A stretch of 53,462 nt of DNA, taken from positions 1 through 53,462 of the forward strand of contig JACQUO010000001.1 of NCBI GenBank assembly GCA_016210205.1, read 5' to 3'. Under the pieces are notes generated by a model. It saw only the letters and a list, made by a program, of their open reading frames with translations. It ran no database searches and was not told the DNA's origin. Shown piece by piece: positions 8,300 to 16,314 of the stretch; position 1 is the stretch's first letter, and each line of letters starts with the position of its first letter. The translations under genes were made by a program, and so were the position numbers. The DNA is from Chloroflexota bacterium. Its GTDB lineage: Bacteria; Chloroflexota; Dehalococcoidia; JACQUO01.

Positions 8300-9588
8300 T
8301 TTTGCTCTCCTCTCGCCGCCTCCGGCAGGCCCACCACCTCCGCCGGGCTGCCGATGCGCCCCAGCACCGCCGAGGCCGCGGCCACCGCGGGGCTGGCCAG
8401 ATACACCTCCGCCCTTGGGCTGCCCATGCGCCCCACGAAGTTGCGGTTGGTGGTGGAGACGCAGCGCTCCCCCGCCGCCAGCACCCCCATGTGGCCCCCC
8501 AGGCACGGCCCGCAGGTGGGCGTGCTCACCGCCGCCCCTGCCTCCACAAAAGAAGCCAGCAGCCCCTCCTTCAGAGCCCTCAGATAGACCTCCTGGGAGC
8601 CGGGGATGACCAGGCAGCGTACCCGGGGGTGCACCTGCCGCCCCCGCAGCACCTCGTGGGCCGCCCGCAGGTCCTCCATGCGCCCGTTAGTGCAGGAGCC
8701 AATCACCACCTGGTCGATGGGGACATCCCCCACCTGGCTGATGGGCTTGGCGTTGCCCGGCGAGTGGGGGAAGGAGACCTGGGGCTCCAGCTTGGAGGCA
8801 TCGTATTCTTTGATGGCGGCATAGTGGGCGTCCCGGTCCGCCACCGGGATGTCGAACTGGCGGCTGGTGCGCTCCCGCAGGAACTCGAGGGCCTGCCAGT
8901 CCGCCTCGAAGAGGCCGGCCTTGGCCCCTGCCTCGATGGCCATGTTGGCCATGGTGAAGCGCCCGTCCAGCTCCAGGGCGTCGATGGCGTCGCCGGTGAA
9001 CTCCAGGGCGGCGTAGTTGGCCCCGTCCACCCCCAAGTCGCCGATGGTGGCCAGAATCAGGTCTTTGCCCCCCACCCAGGGGGGCAGCGTCCCGTTATAG
9101 ACCAGTTGGATGGTGGGGGGCACCTTCATCCATATCTCGCCGGTGGCCATGGCCACGGCGATGTCGGTGCTGCCCATGCCCGTGGCGAAGGCCCCCAAGG
9201 CCCCGTAGGTGCAGGTGTGGGAGTCGGCCCCCACCACCACATCCCCGGGCGCCACTAGGCCCTGCTCCGGCACCACCACATGCTCAATCCCCATGCGCCC
9301 CACCTCGAAGTAGTGCACCCCCTGCTCCCGGGCGAACTCCCTCATGAGCTTGGCGTTCTCCGCCGAGAGGATGTCCTTGGCGGGCACGAAGTGGTCGGGC
9401 ACCAGCACCACCTTGGCGGGGTCGAAGACTCGGGCCACCCCCAGGCGGCGGAACTCCTGGATGGCCAGGGGCGCGGTGATGTCGTTGGCCAGGGCCAGGT
9501 CCACGCGGACGCTCACGATGTCCCCGGGGTCCAGGGTCTTGCGGCCCGCGTGGGCCGCCAGGATTTTCTCGGCCATGGTCATGCCCAT
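8296..9588 (-). CDS. leuC: 3-isopropylmalate dehydratase large subunit
   Basis: 430 aa aconitase-family enzyme of the short LeuC/HacA type. The [4Fe-4S] cysteines are in GSCTNGR and TCGPCLGGH, and the GADSHTCTYGALGAFATG motif is intact. It isomerises 2- to 3-isopropylmalate, and citramalate to beta-methylmalate, together with LeuD. Of three in-frame ATGs at the start, the first (9588) is best placed after GGAGG. It is the first gene of the leuC-epimerase-leuD-leuB-cimA operon. A TATAAT box at 9631-9636 is the likely -10, although no strong -35 is visible. Confidence 0.95.
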   Translation of the reverse strand: MGMTMAEKILAAHAGRKTLDPGDIVSVRVDLALANDITAPLAIQEFRRLGVARVFDPAKVVLVPDHFVPAKDILSAENAKLMREFAREQGVHYFEVGRMGIEHVVVPEQGLVAPGDVVVGADSHTCTYGALGAFATGMGSTDIAVAMATGEIWMKVPPTIQLVYNGTLPPWVGGKDLILATIGDLGVDGANYAALEFTGDAIDALELDGRFTMANMAIEAGAKAGLFEADWQALEFLRERTSRQFDIPVADRDAHYAAIKEYDASKLEPQVSFPHSPGNAKPISQVGDVPIDQVVIGSCTNGRMEDLRAAHEVLRGRQVHPRVRCLVIPGSQEVYLRALKEGLLASFVEAGAAVSTPTCGPCLGGHMGVLAAGERCVSTTNRNFVGRMGSPRAEVYLASPAVAAASAVLGRIGSPAEVVGLPEAARGEQK

Positions 9589-9630
9589 GAGAAAAGGCCT
9601 CCTGCCGCCAAGGCTTTCGTAATGCCGTTG

Positions 9631-9636
9631 ATTATA
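9631..9636 (-). promoter_or_regulatory. Probable -10 box of the leu/cim operon
   Basis: Perfect TATAAT on the minus strand, 43 nt upstream of the leuC ATG. The -35 region is poor, which may mean an activator is used. No T-box or leader peptide is evident in the short leader. Confidence 0.5.
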
Positions 9637-9660
9637 AGGGATGTCTGGGCTTTAGGGCTA

Positions 9661-9778
9661 TACCTCATCCCCCTGGCCCCCTTCTCCTGCAGGAGAAGGG
9701 GGAAAAGAGGGGCTGGGGGACACCCCTAGGCCCCGGCAGTCCCGAGGTGCACACCTCGAGACTGCACCCCTAACCAAG
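9661..9778. repeat. Palindromic intergenic repeat, copy B
   Basis: Lies between leuC and pncC in minus orientation. It has a CCCTTCTCCTGCAGGAGAAGGG hairpin and a GGGGGACACCCC module. A variant third part (9731-9773) carries a palindrome around GAGGTGCACACCTC. Confidence 0.7.
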
Positions 9779-9785
9779 CGCTAGC

Positions 9786-10265
9786 TTAGGCCCGCCGCTC
9801 CAGGTAGTCCAGCACCATTTGGAAGGCGGCCCGGGCCACGGCGTCCTTGTACTCCTGGCGGCTCCCCGGGAAGCGGTGCTCCTGCACCCGCTCCACCCCG
9901 GCCTCGCTGGCCAGGGCCATGAAGACCCGCCCAATGCCCGGCCGGTCCCCCGGCCCCGCCGCCCCGCTGATGCCCAGGGCGAGGCCTGCCCCGCTCATCG
10001 CCCGCATGTTCAGGGCCATGGCCTCCACCGCCTCGGCGCTCACCCCCCCGTGCTGCTGGAGCAGGTCCGCCGGGATGCCCAAAAGGGCCGTCTTGGAGCG
10101 GCGGCTGTAGGTCACCGTGGAGCTGTCGTAATACTTGGAGCTGCCGGGAATCAGGAGCAGATGGGAGAGATACCCCCCCGTGCAGGACTCCGCCAAAGCG
10201 ATGGTCAGCCCCTTGGCCACCAGGCCTTCCGTCAGCCGGCGCACCAGTTCGTCCATGGTGTCCAC
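9786..10265 (-). CDS. pncC: CinA C-terminal domain protein, nicotinamide-nucleotide amidase
   Basis: 159 aa, a stand-alone CinA_C domain. LAESCTGG carries the presumed catalytic Ser27, followed by PGSSKYY and the conserved TYSRRSKTALLGI and HGGVSAEAVEAM segments. The enzyme deamidates NMN to nicotinate mononucleotide for NAD recycling. The start is GTG 10265, with GGGAGGG about 5 nt upstream; an ATG three codons in is an alternative. It is flanked on both sides by intergenic repeats and so probably stands as its own unit. Confidence 0.9.
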   Translation of the reverse strand: MDTMDELVRRLTEGLVAKGLTIALAESCTGGYLSHLLLIPGSSKYYDSSTVTYSRRSKTALLGIPADLLQQHGGVSAEAVEAMALNMRAMSGAGLALGISGAAGPGDRPGIGRVFMALASEAGVERVQEHRFPGSRQEYKDAVARAAFQMVLDYLERRA

Positions 10266-10314
10266 AGCGCCCTCCCTTCTTCATTAAGTAGCAGGATGCT
10301 GGGGAATCCCTCTG

Positions 10315-10425
10315 ACTGTACCCTCACCCCTTTCCTGTCCAGGAAGGGGGTAGGAGCTGTGTCTGGGGGACACCCCCAGCCCCCTGGCAAAGGGGCTTTG
10401 CCCCTCTGCACTCCCCATGTTCAGC
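10315..10425. repeat. Palindromic intergenic repeat, copy C
   Basis: Sits between thrC and pncC in minus orientation. It has a CCTTTCCTGTCCAGGAAGG hairpin, GGGGGACACCCCC, and GGGGCTTTGCCCC: the three family modules in the reverse order expected for the minus strand. Confidence 0.75.
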
Positions 10426-10431
10426 AGCTTG

Positions 10432-11487
10432 CTAGCGCCAGTCCAGGGCCGCCTCCACCGCCTCCAGGCGTGCCGGCGTGGGCGGCAGCCCCTGGGCAGA
10501 CTTCAGGGCGATGTCCGGGTCTTTGAGCCCCGTGCCCGTGATGACGCAGACGATGCGGCTGCGGCTCAAGTCCGGCAGGCGTCGGGCGTGTTTGACCAGA
10601 CCCGCCACCGAGGCCGCTGAGGCCGGCTCCCCGAAGACGCCCTCTCTGGTGGCCAGGGCCCGGTAGGCGGAGAGTATCTCCTCGTCGCTCACGGCGTCAA
10701 TGACCCCCCCCGACTGGTCCCGGGCCGCCTCCGCCCCCTTCCACGAGGCGGGGTTGCCGATGCGGATGGCCGAGGCCACCGTCTGGGGCTGGGGGACCAC
10801 CCGGCCCAGCACGATGGGCGCGGCCCCCTCGGCCTCGAAGCCCATCATCTTGGGGGTCTGGCGGGAGCGCCCTCGAGCCAGGTATTCGGTGAAGCCCTTC
10901 CAGTAGGCGGTGATGTTGCCGGCGTTGCCCACGGGTATAAAGAGGTAGTCGGGCGCCTCCCCCAGGTCGTCCACCACCTCGAAGGCGGCGGTCTTCTGCC
11001 CCTCCAGGCGGAAGGGGTTGAGGGAGTTGACCAGAGCCACGTCGTGGCGTCGGCACAGGGCCCGCACGATGTCCAGGGCCTCGTCGAAGTTGCCCGCGAT
11101 GGGTATTATCTTGGCCCCGTAGGCGATGGCCTGGGCCAGCTTTCCGGCGGCGATGTTGCCCTGGGGCACCACCACCACGGTGTCCAGACCCAGGTAGGCT
11201 CCGTAGGCCGCCGCCGAGGCGCTGGTGTTGCCCGTGGAGGCGCAGATGATGGCTCGGTTGCCCGCCTCCACCGCTTTGGCCACTGCCAGCACCATGCCCC
11301 GGTCCTTGAAGGAGCCGGTGGGGTTGCAGCCCTCCAGCTTGAAGTAGAGCTCCCGGCAGCCTATCTCCCGCTCGAGTGTTCGGGAGCGCACCAGGGGCGT
11401 GTTCCCCTCCCCCAAGCTGAAGATGGGGGTGGCCGGGGTGATGGGCAGGAACTCCCGGTAGGCCTCCAGCAGGCGGGGACGCATCAT
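10432..11487 (-). CDS. thrC: Threonine synthase
   Basis: 351 aa, PLP fold type II. The PLP lysine is K61 in NPTGSFKDRG, the phosphate cup is STGNTSASAAAYG, and the C-terminal GTGLKDPD is typical of the short ThrC class. It converts O-phosphohomoserine to threonine. Two ATGs are tandem at the start; the second is better spaced from GAGG. A TAGAAT box lies upstream at 11560-11565 (minus) in the divergent thrC/trpS region. Confidence 0.95.
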   Translation of the reverse strand: MMRPRLLEAYREFLPITPATPIFSLGEGNTPLVRSRTLEREIGCRELYFKLEGCNPTGSFKDRGMVLAVAKAVEAGNRAIICASTGNTSASAAAYGAYLGLDTVVVVPQGNIAAGKLAQAIAYGAKIIPIAGNFDEALDIVRALCRRHDVALVNSLNPFRLEGQKTAAFEVVDDLGEAPDYLFIPVGNAGNITAYWKGFTEYLARGRSRQTPKMMGFEAEGAAPIVLGRVVPQPQTVASAIRIGNPASWKGAEAARDQSGGVIDAVSDEEILSAYRALATREGVFGEPASAASVAGLVKHARRLPDLSRSRIVCVITGTGLKDPDIALKSAQGLPPTPARLEAVEAALDWR

Positions 11488-11608
11488 TACCTCACGAAAC
11501 TATGGCTTGAAAAGACGCCGCGCCCCGAACCTCGGCGGGCGCGGGTGACGCTGCTGCCTATTCTATCACAATTTGCTGTCTGGGAAAGGGCGGCCTTATA
11601 CCCCTGGG

Positions 11609-11637
11609 TTGCCCCCGCCTCGCCCCTGTGCTATCCT
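11609..11637 (+). promoter_or_regulatory. Probable trpS promoter
   Basis: TTGCCC (11609-11614), 17 nt, TATCCT (11632-11637). The leader to the ATG at 11715 is about 70 nt. No trpS-type T-box is apparent. Confidence 0.5.
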
Positions 11638-11714
11638 GAGCCTGCTTGCCCTGAACCTGACGGAGGGGTTAGAGGCCCTTTCGCCTGGATTATGCCCACC
11701 GAGGTTTGCGCCGC

Positions 11715-12689
11715 ATGAAGGGACGCGTCTTCTCCGGGGCCCGGCCCACGGGCCGCCAGCATCTGGGCAACTACCTGGGGGCTATCCAGAACTATGTGAA
11801 GCTCCAGGCCGACTACGACTGCATCTACTGCGTGGTGGACATCCACGCCCTCACCACCATCGAGGAGACGGGCAGCATCCAGGGGAACATCCACGAGATG
11901 GTGCTGGACTGGCTGGCCGCGGGCATCGACCCCCAGCGGAGCATCATCTTTGTTCAGTCCCAGGTGCCCCAGGTGCTGGAGCTTCACGCCCTCCTCTCCA
12001 TGGTCACCCCCCTCTCCTGGCTGCTGCGGGTGCCCACCTTCAAGGAGAAGGCCCGCCTCCAGCCCCAGAATGTCAACTACGGCCTGGTGGGCTATCCCGT
12101 CCTCATGACCGCCGACATCATCCTCTACAAGGCGGACACCGTCCCCGTGGGCGAAGACCAGCTCCCCCACCTGGAGCTGGCCCGGGAGATTGTGCGCCGC
12201 TTCAACTCCATCTTCGGCCCCACTTTCCCCGAGCCCAAGGCCTATCTCACCGAGGCCCCCCTGATTCTGGGCACCGACGGCCAGCAGAAGATGAGCAAGA
12301 GCCTCAATAACCACATCGAGCTGGCGGCGAATGAGGCCGAGACCCGCCAGCGCGTCATGTCCATGGTCACCGACCCCCAGCGCCGCTACCGCACCGACCC
12401 GGGCCGCCCCGAGATATGCAATGTGGACCACCTCCACCGCCTCTTCGCTGCCCCCGCCGCGGACGAGGCCGCCCGCCTCTGCCGTGTGGCCGGCATCGGC
12501 TGCGTGGAGCACAAGGCGGAGCTGGCCCGGCTGCTCAACGCCCACCTGGAGCCTTTCCGACAGCGCCGCGCTGAGCTGGCGGCCCGCCCCGGCCTGGTGA
12601 AGGAAGTCCTGGGGGAGGGGGCCCGACGGGTTTCGGGCGTCGCCCAGGAGACCCTGCGCGAGGTCAAGGAGAGGATGGGCCTGCTTTGA
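11715..12689 (+). CDS. trpS: Tryptophanyl-tRNA synthetase
   Basis: 324 aa class I synthetase of usual bacterial length. The HIGH-like motif is TGRQHLGNY (12-20) and the KMSKS loop is QQKMSKS (190-196). It charges tRNA-Trp. ATG 11715 is preferred over the TTG three codons upstream, because GAGG at 11701-11704 is 10 nt from the ATG and only 1 nt from the TTG. The stop overlaps the TTG start of the next gene. Confidence 0.95.
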   Translation: MKGRVFSGARPTGRQHLGNYLGAIQNYVKLQADYDCIYCVVDIHALTTIEETGSIQGNIHEMVLDWLAAGIDPQRSIIFVQSQVPQVLELHALLSMVTPLSWLLRVPTFKEKARLQPQNVNYGLVGYPVLMTADIILYKADTVPVGEDQLPHLELAREIVRRFNSIFGPTFPEPKAYLTEAPLILGTDGQQKMSKSLNNHIELAANEAETRQRVMSMVTDPQRRYRTDPGRPEICNVDHLHRLFAAPAADEAARLCRVAGIGCVEHKAELARLLNAHLEPFRQRRAELAARPGLVKEVLGEGARRVSGVAQETLREVKERMGLL

Positions 12690-13531
12690 GCGGTGAGGCC
12701 GCATCCCCCCACGGCGGGGTGGAGCTGCCCCTGAGCTACGGCGGCCAGTCCGCTCTCGAGGTGGCGGTGGAGGCCGTGCGGGGCGGGGGGCGCATCGCCC
12801 GGGCCCGCCTCATGGAGCAGAAGCACATCGAGTTCAAGGGGCGGGGCAATGTGGTCACCGATGTGGACCTCCAGGTGGAGGAGGCCATCGTCAACCTGCT
12901 GAAACATGAATATCCCGTCTTCAATATCCTCACCGAGGAGTCGGAACGAATCGACAAAGGCTCGGAGTTCACCTGGATTGTGGACCCCCTCGACGGCAGC
13001 CGCAACTACGCCTCCGGGGTGCCTTTCTTCGCCGTCACCATCGCCCTGGCCCGCCAGCAGGAGGTGCTCCTGGGGGTGACCCACGACCCCATCCGCGGGG
13101 AGCTCTTCAGGGCCCAGAAGGGGCGAGGGGCATTCCTGAACGAGACGGCCATCACCCCTTCGGCCAAGAGAGAGCTCAAGGATGGGGTCATTGGCTTCGA
13201 CATGGGCTATGTGGACGACGAGGGCAAGCGGGCCTTGGAGCTGATGCTCTCCCTGTGGCCGAGGATGCAGACCATGCGAGTCATGGGGTCGGCGGCCCTG
13301 GGCCTGGCCTACGCCGCCTGTGGGAGGCTGGACCTCTACTTCCACCACAACCTGGCCCCCTGGGACATCGCCGCCGGGATGCTCCTGGTGCAGGAGGCCG
13401 GGGGCGTCATCACCGACCGCCAGGGCGCGCCCGTGGGCCTGCGCAGCCGGGCCGCTATCGCCTCCAACGAGCGCCTGCATCGGGAGTTCCGTCTCCGCGC
13501 CCGCGGCAGCCGCTGGCTGGAGGGGGAGTAG
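12686..13531 (+). CDS. Inositol monophosphatase family protein
   Basis: 281 aa. Metal-binding motifs of the Li+-sensitive phosphatase family are intact: EE at 84-85, DPLDGSRNY at 100-108 and WDIAAG near residue 228. The fold hydrolyses inositol-1-phosphate, FBP, NADP or PAP. The sequence cannot settle which; the family in this phylum is often annotated IMPase or CysQ/FBPase. The start is probably TTG 12686, overlapping the trpS stop (TTGA), so it is likely co-transcribed with trpS. Confidence 0.85.
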   Translation: MSGEAASPHGGVELPLSYGGQSALEVAVEAVRGGGRIARARLMEQKHIEFKGRGNVVTDVDLQVEEAIVNLLKHEYPVFNILTEESERIDKGSEFTWIVDPLDGSRNYASGVPFFAVTIALARQQEVLLGVTHDPIRGELFRAQKGRGAFLNETAITPSAKRELKDGVIGFDMGYVDDEGKRALELMLSLWPRMQTMRVMGSAALGLAYAACGRLDLYFHHNLAPWDIAAGMLLVQEAGGVITDRQGAPVGLRSRAAIASNERLHREFRLRARGSRWLEGE

Positions 13532-13608
13532 GGCCCAAGTGGCAGTTATACAATAGTAAATCAGGATGTGGGCGGGGGAGTGTTTGGCAAGAAGCTAAAG
13601 GTTCGTAG

Positions 13609-14359
13609 ATGTTTCTCTGTTACTTTGACGAATCAGGGGACGCGGGAGTCCCATCAGCAACAGTTCACTCTCCTACGGACTGGTTTGTCCTCAATTGTGT
13701 TTTAGTGCACGAGTCTGCTTGGCTCGATACGCTCAATTCCCTAGTACATTTACGGGGGATGCTGCGGGATGACTATGGTCTGCCGCCAAGGGACGAGTTG
13801 AAGGGCACTCATTTTCGAAGGGCGGGGAATTGGACGCACTCAGCGGATGGAGATTTACCGTTTCATTATGAATTCTCAGGCCAGTCTCCCCATCAAGACA
13901 TTTTCTATTGCAGTCCAAAAGCAACAGGCTAGCACAAAGGGGTGGGACCCACGGTATTGTGCTTGGACTTTTGCGTTTCAACGATTAGATACGATGTGCC
14001 GCAAACAGAACGACAGATGTATCATATTTCCTGATGAGGGGCATGGTTTCTTTATAAGGCAGCGAATTCGCTCTATGCGGCGTTATCATCAAATTCCTAG
14101 GCATTTTGGCCCAGGTTCTTTTCCGCTTCCAATCGTTCGAATTATTGAAGACCCAAATGATAGGCGTTCAGAAGATTCATACTTTGTGCAGTTGGCCGAT
14201 ATGAACGCCTATGCGAGCCACCGCTCGTTGAACGTGTGCCCGGTTAGGAAAATGCCCAATGATATGTGGGATAGCCTTTCTACGGTTGGTGGTGATGCTA
14301 GACTGCTTGAAGTAAATGCGGTGCGTGGTGGCCCACCTGGTATCGTGAAATATCCATAA
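13609..14359 (+). pseudogene. DUF3800 protein, interrupted by a single-base frameshift
   Basis: Two reading frames together make one 249-aa DUF3800 protein. 13609 to about 13820 gives the N-terminal FLCYFDESGDAG motif and ELKGTHF. From about 13822 the next frame continues RGRGIGRTQRMEIYRFIM, then IKTFSIAVQK and IIFPDEGHG, to 14359. Skipping one base near 13819-13822 (around CGAAGGGCGGGG) restores an uninterrupted protein. DUF3800 is an RNase H-like fold found often in mobile or defence settings; its function is unknown. Base composition is clearly more AT-rich than the flanks, suggesting acquisition. The shift could be real decay, a sequencing or assembly error next to a G-run, or less likely a programmed +1 shift. 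Confidence 0.8.
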
Positions 14360-14427
14360 AAACCCGAACCCCGCTCTCGCGAGGTTCGGCCCGTCCTAGG
14401 CCAGCACAGGCTGGGTTCAGACGGTTC
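14358..14427 (-). ncRNA. Candidate small RNA: two hairpins and a Rho-independent terminator
   Basis: A predicted transcript of about 70 nt starts near 14427, just after a strong promoter. First comes a two-tier hairpin: CCGTC pairs with GACGG, enclosing CCAGC paired with GCTGG. Then comes a continuous stem CCGAACC-U-CGC closed by a GAGA tetraloop and followed by GUUUUUA, a textbook terminator. It contains no ORF. It lies downstream of the GNAT gene, whose transcripts would end at the same terminator. The family is unknown to me. The call rests on the promoter, fold and terminator only. Confidence 0.6.
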
Positions 14428-14433
14428 ATTGAT

Positions 14434-14462
14434 ACTATAGCATCGCAGTTCTATAATGTCAA
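14434..14462 (-). promoter_or_regulatory. Strong promoter of the candidate small RNA
   Basis: Perfect TTGACA (14457-14462 on minus), 17 nt spacer, extended -10 TGC-TATAGT (14434-14439). The only thing downstream before a terminator is the 70-nt structured segment. The extended -10 core GCGATGCTATA is shared with the promoter at 37398-37426. Confidence 0.75.
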
Positions 14463-14516
14463 GTTGATGATAGCACAATTGTTTTAACTGACCATGCAGT
14501 GAACTGTGCCCCTCTC

Positions 14517-15005
14517 TCATAGCTCCTTCCCATAGACCACCGTCTCCTCCTCCACCCGCGGGAAGGGCTCCCGCTCCACCAGCCGGAACCCCCTGGCCTC
14601 GTAGAAGGCCCGGCCCTTGGCGAACAGGGGCAGGGGGCTGGTCCAGACCCAGAGGCGGTGCCCGCCTTTCTCTCGCACCAGCCCCTCTATCTTCTCCAGG
14701 AGGGCGCTGCCGGTGCCCTTCCGCTGGAAAGAAGGGTCGACGGCGAACCACCCCAGCCAGAAGCCGCCCTCCGGGTCGGTGTAGTAGCCCGTGATGCCCA
14801 CCACCCGGCCCTCCGCCTCGGCCACGAAGGAGCGGGCGGAGAAGCCGCTGCGGCGCTCCGGGGCCGGGTTGGGGGCCGCTGCACGGGCCTCGAACATGCG
14901 GCTGAAGGTGCGCCGGGCCCAGACGGCGTCCTCCGGGAGCATGGTGGCGGCCACGATAGCCACCGCGGCCTCCTGGTCTGCTGCTAGCATCTCCCGGATG
15001 CGCAC
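14517..15005 (-). CDS. GNAT family N-acetyltransferase
   Basis: 162 aa. The acetyl-CoA pyrophosphate loop is QRKGTGSALL, with the usual beta-bulge region WLGWFAVDPSF before it and FYEARGF near the end. The acceptor substrate is unknown. The start is GTG 15005, only 4 nt after the coaBC stop, so it is the last gene of the membrane protein-hydrolase-coaBC-GNAT unit. The operon probably ends at the terminator at 14358-14389. Confidence 0.85.
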   Translation of the reverse strand: MRIREMLAADQEAAVAIVAATMLPEDAVWARRTFSRMFEARAAAPNPAPERRSGFSARSFVAEAEGRVVGITGYYTDPEGGFWLGWFAVDPSFQRKGTGSALLEKIEGLVREKGGHRLWVWTSPLPLFAKGRAFYEARGFRLVEREPFPRVEEETVVYGKEL

Positions 15006-15009
15006 CGGC

Positions 15010-16275
15010 CTATTGGGGCCGGGCGACGGGCCGCCGGAGACGAGCCGCGCCCGGGGCGGGCGCCGCTTTGGGCTTCTGGGCCCGCTTCTTCAGCAGGGCC
15101 AGCACCCGGTCCAGGAGCCGCTCCGCCACCTCCTCTTTGGTCAGAAGGGGCCAGGGGTCGGCCTGGCCCTCCCGATCCAAAAGGATGATGCGATTGGTGT
15201 CCACAGCGAAGCCCGCGTCGGCGGCGGTGATGTCGTTGGCGGCCACCAAATCCAGGTTTTTGCTCACCAGCTTCTCCCGGGCGTTGGCGATGAGGTCCTG
15301 GCTCTCGGCGGCGAAGCCCACCTTGACGAAGTTGCCCTGGGTCTCGGCGATGATGTCGGGGTTCTTCACCATCTCGATAGTCAGGCGCTCCCCGCCCTTC
15401 TTGATTTTCTGGGCGGCTATCTTCGAGGGTCGGTAGTCGGATACCGCCGCGGTCATTATCACCGCCTCGGCGCTCTGGGCCGCCCGCAGCACCGCCTCCC
15501 GCATCTGGAGAGCGGTTCTCACCTTGACCATCTCCACCCCCACGGGGTCGGCCAGGGCCACGGGGCCGGTGACCAGGGTGACGCGCGCCCCCCGGTCCCG
15601 GGCCGCCTCGGCCACGGCGTAGCCCATCTTCCCCGATGACGGGTTGGTGATGTGGCGCACCGGGTCGAAGGGCTCCTGGGTGGGGCCCGCGCTCACCAGC
15701 ACCCGGCGCCCCGCGTAGTCCCCCCCGCGGCCCAGGATGAGGCGGATGTGCCCCATAATCGTGGCGGCCTCCGAGAAGCGGCCCAGCCCTATCTCGCCCG
15801 AGGCCAGGCGGCCTTCTTCCGGGCCGACGAAGGCCACCCCCCGCTCTTTGAGCCGGGTGATGTTGTCCTGGGTGGCCCGGTTCTGGTACATGCCGGCGTC
15901 CATGGCCGGGGCCACCAGGATAGGCGCCCGGGTGGCCAGGGCGGTGGCGGTGAGCATCTCGTCGGCGCTGCCCCCGGCCAGCTTGGCCATGGTGTTGGCA
16001 GTGGCCGGGGCGATGACCAGGATATCAGCCCGATGGGCTAGGGCCACATGCTCCACCGCCAGCTCGGAGCCGGGGTCGAACATGTCGTAGACCACGGGCC
16101 GATGGGTGATGGAGCGGAAGGTGAGGGGGGTAACGAACTCCAGGGCCGCCGTCGTCATAATCACATCCACCTTGGCCCCGGCCTGGACGAGCTTGCTGGC
16201 CAAATCCACGGCCTTATAGGCGGCGATGGAGCCGCTGACGCCCAGGACGATGCTCTTTCCCTTCAGGGCTGTCAT
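15010..16275 (-). CDS. coaBC: Bifunctional phosphopantothenoylcysteine decarboxylase/synthetase
   Basis: 421 aa CoA-biosynthesis fusion. The CoaC flavoprotein domain (1-180) begins GVSGSIAAYKAVDL and has the catalytic His76 in VEHVALAHRADI. CoaB (190-400) has SAGPTQEPFDPVRHITNPSSGKMG (split around 205) and the AAVSDYRP segment. At the other two key CoaC positions of E. coli Dfp, Asn125 is Asp126 here (PAMDAGMY) and Cys158 is Ser159 (RLASGEIGLGR). Other phyla also vary here, so activity may persist. A strong AGGAGG precedes the ATG. A basic tail of about 20 aa follows CoaB. coaX lies 3.7 kb away. Confidence 0.93.
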   Translation of the reverse strand: MTALKGKSIVLGVSGSIAAYKAVDLASKLVQAGAKVDVIMTTAALEFVTPLTFRSITHRPVVYDMFDPGSELAVEHVALAHRADILVIAPATANTMAKLAGGSADEMLTATALATRAPILVAPAMDAGMYQNRATQDNITRLKERGVAFVGPEEGRLASGEIGLGRFSEAATIMGHIRLILGRGGDYAGRRVLVSAGPTQEPFDPVRHITNPSSGKMGYAVAEAARDRGARVTLVTGPVALADPVGVEMVKVRTALQMREAVLRAAQSAEAVIMTAAVSDYRPSKIAAQKIKKGGERLTIEMVKNPDIIAETQGNFVKVGFAAESQDLIANAREKLVSKNLDLVAANDITAADAGFAVDTNRIILLDREGQADPWPLLTKEEVAERLLDRVLALLKKRAQKPKAAPAPGAARLRRPVARPQ

Positions 16276-16314
16276 CTTCCCCCTCCTTTCGGGGTCTGGC
16301 GCTGAGTTCCCCCG

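Noticed and set aside
13847-14359. Separate 170-aa gene
   Set aside because: It is the second half of the DUF3800 protein; its ATG is internal and the N-terminal half is in the preceding frame.
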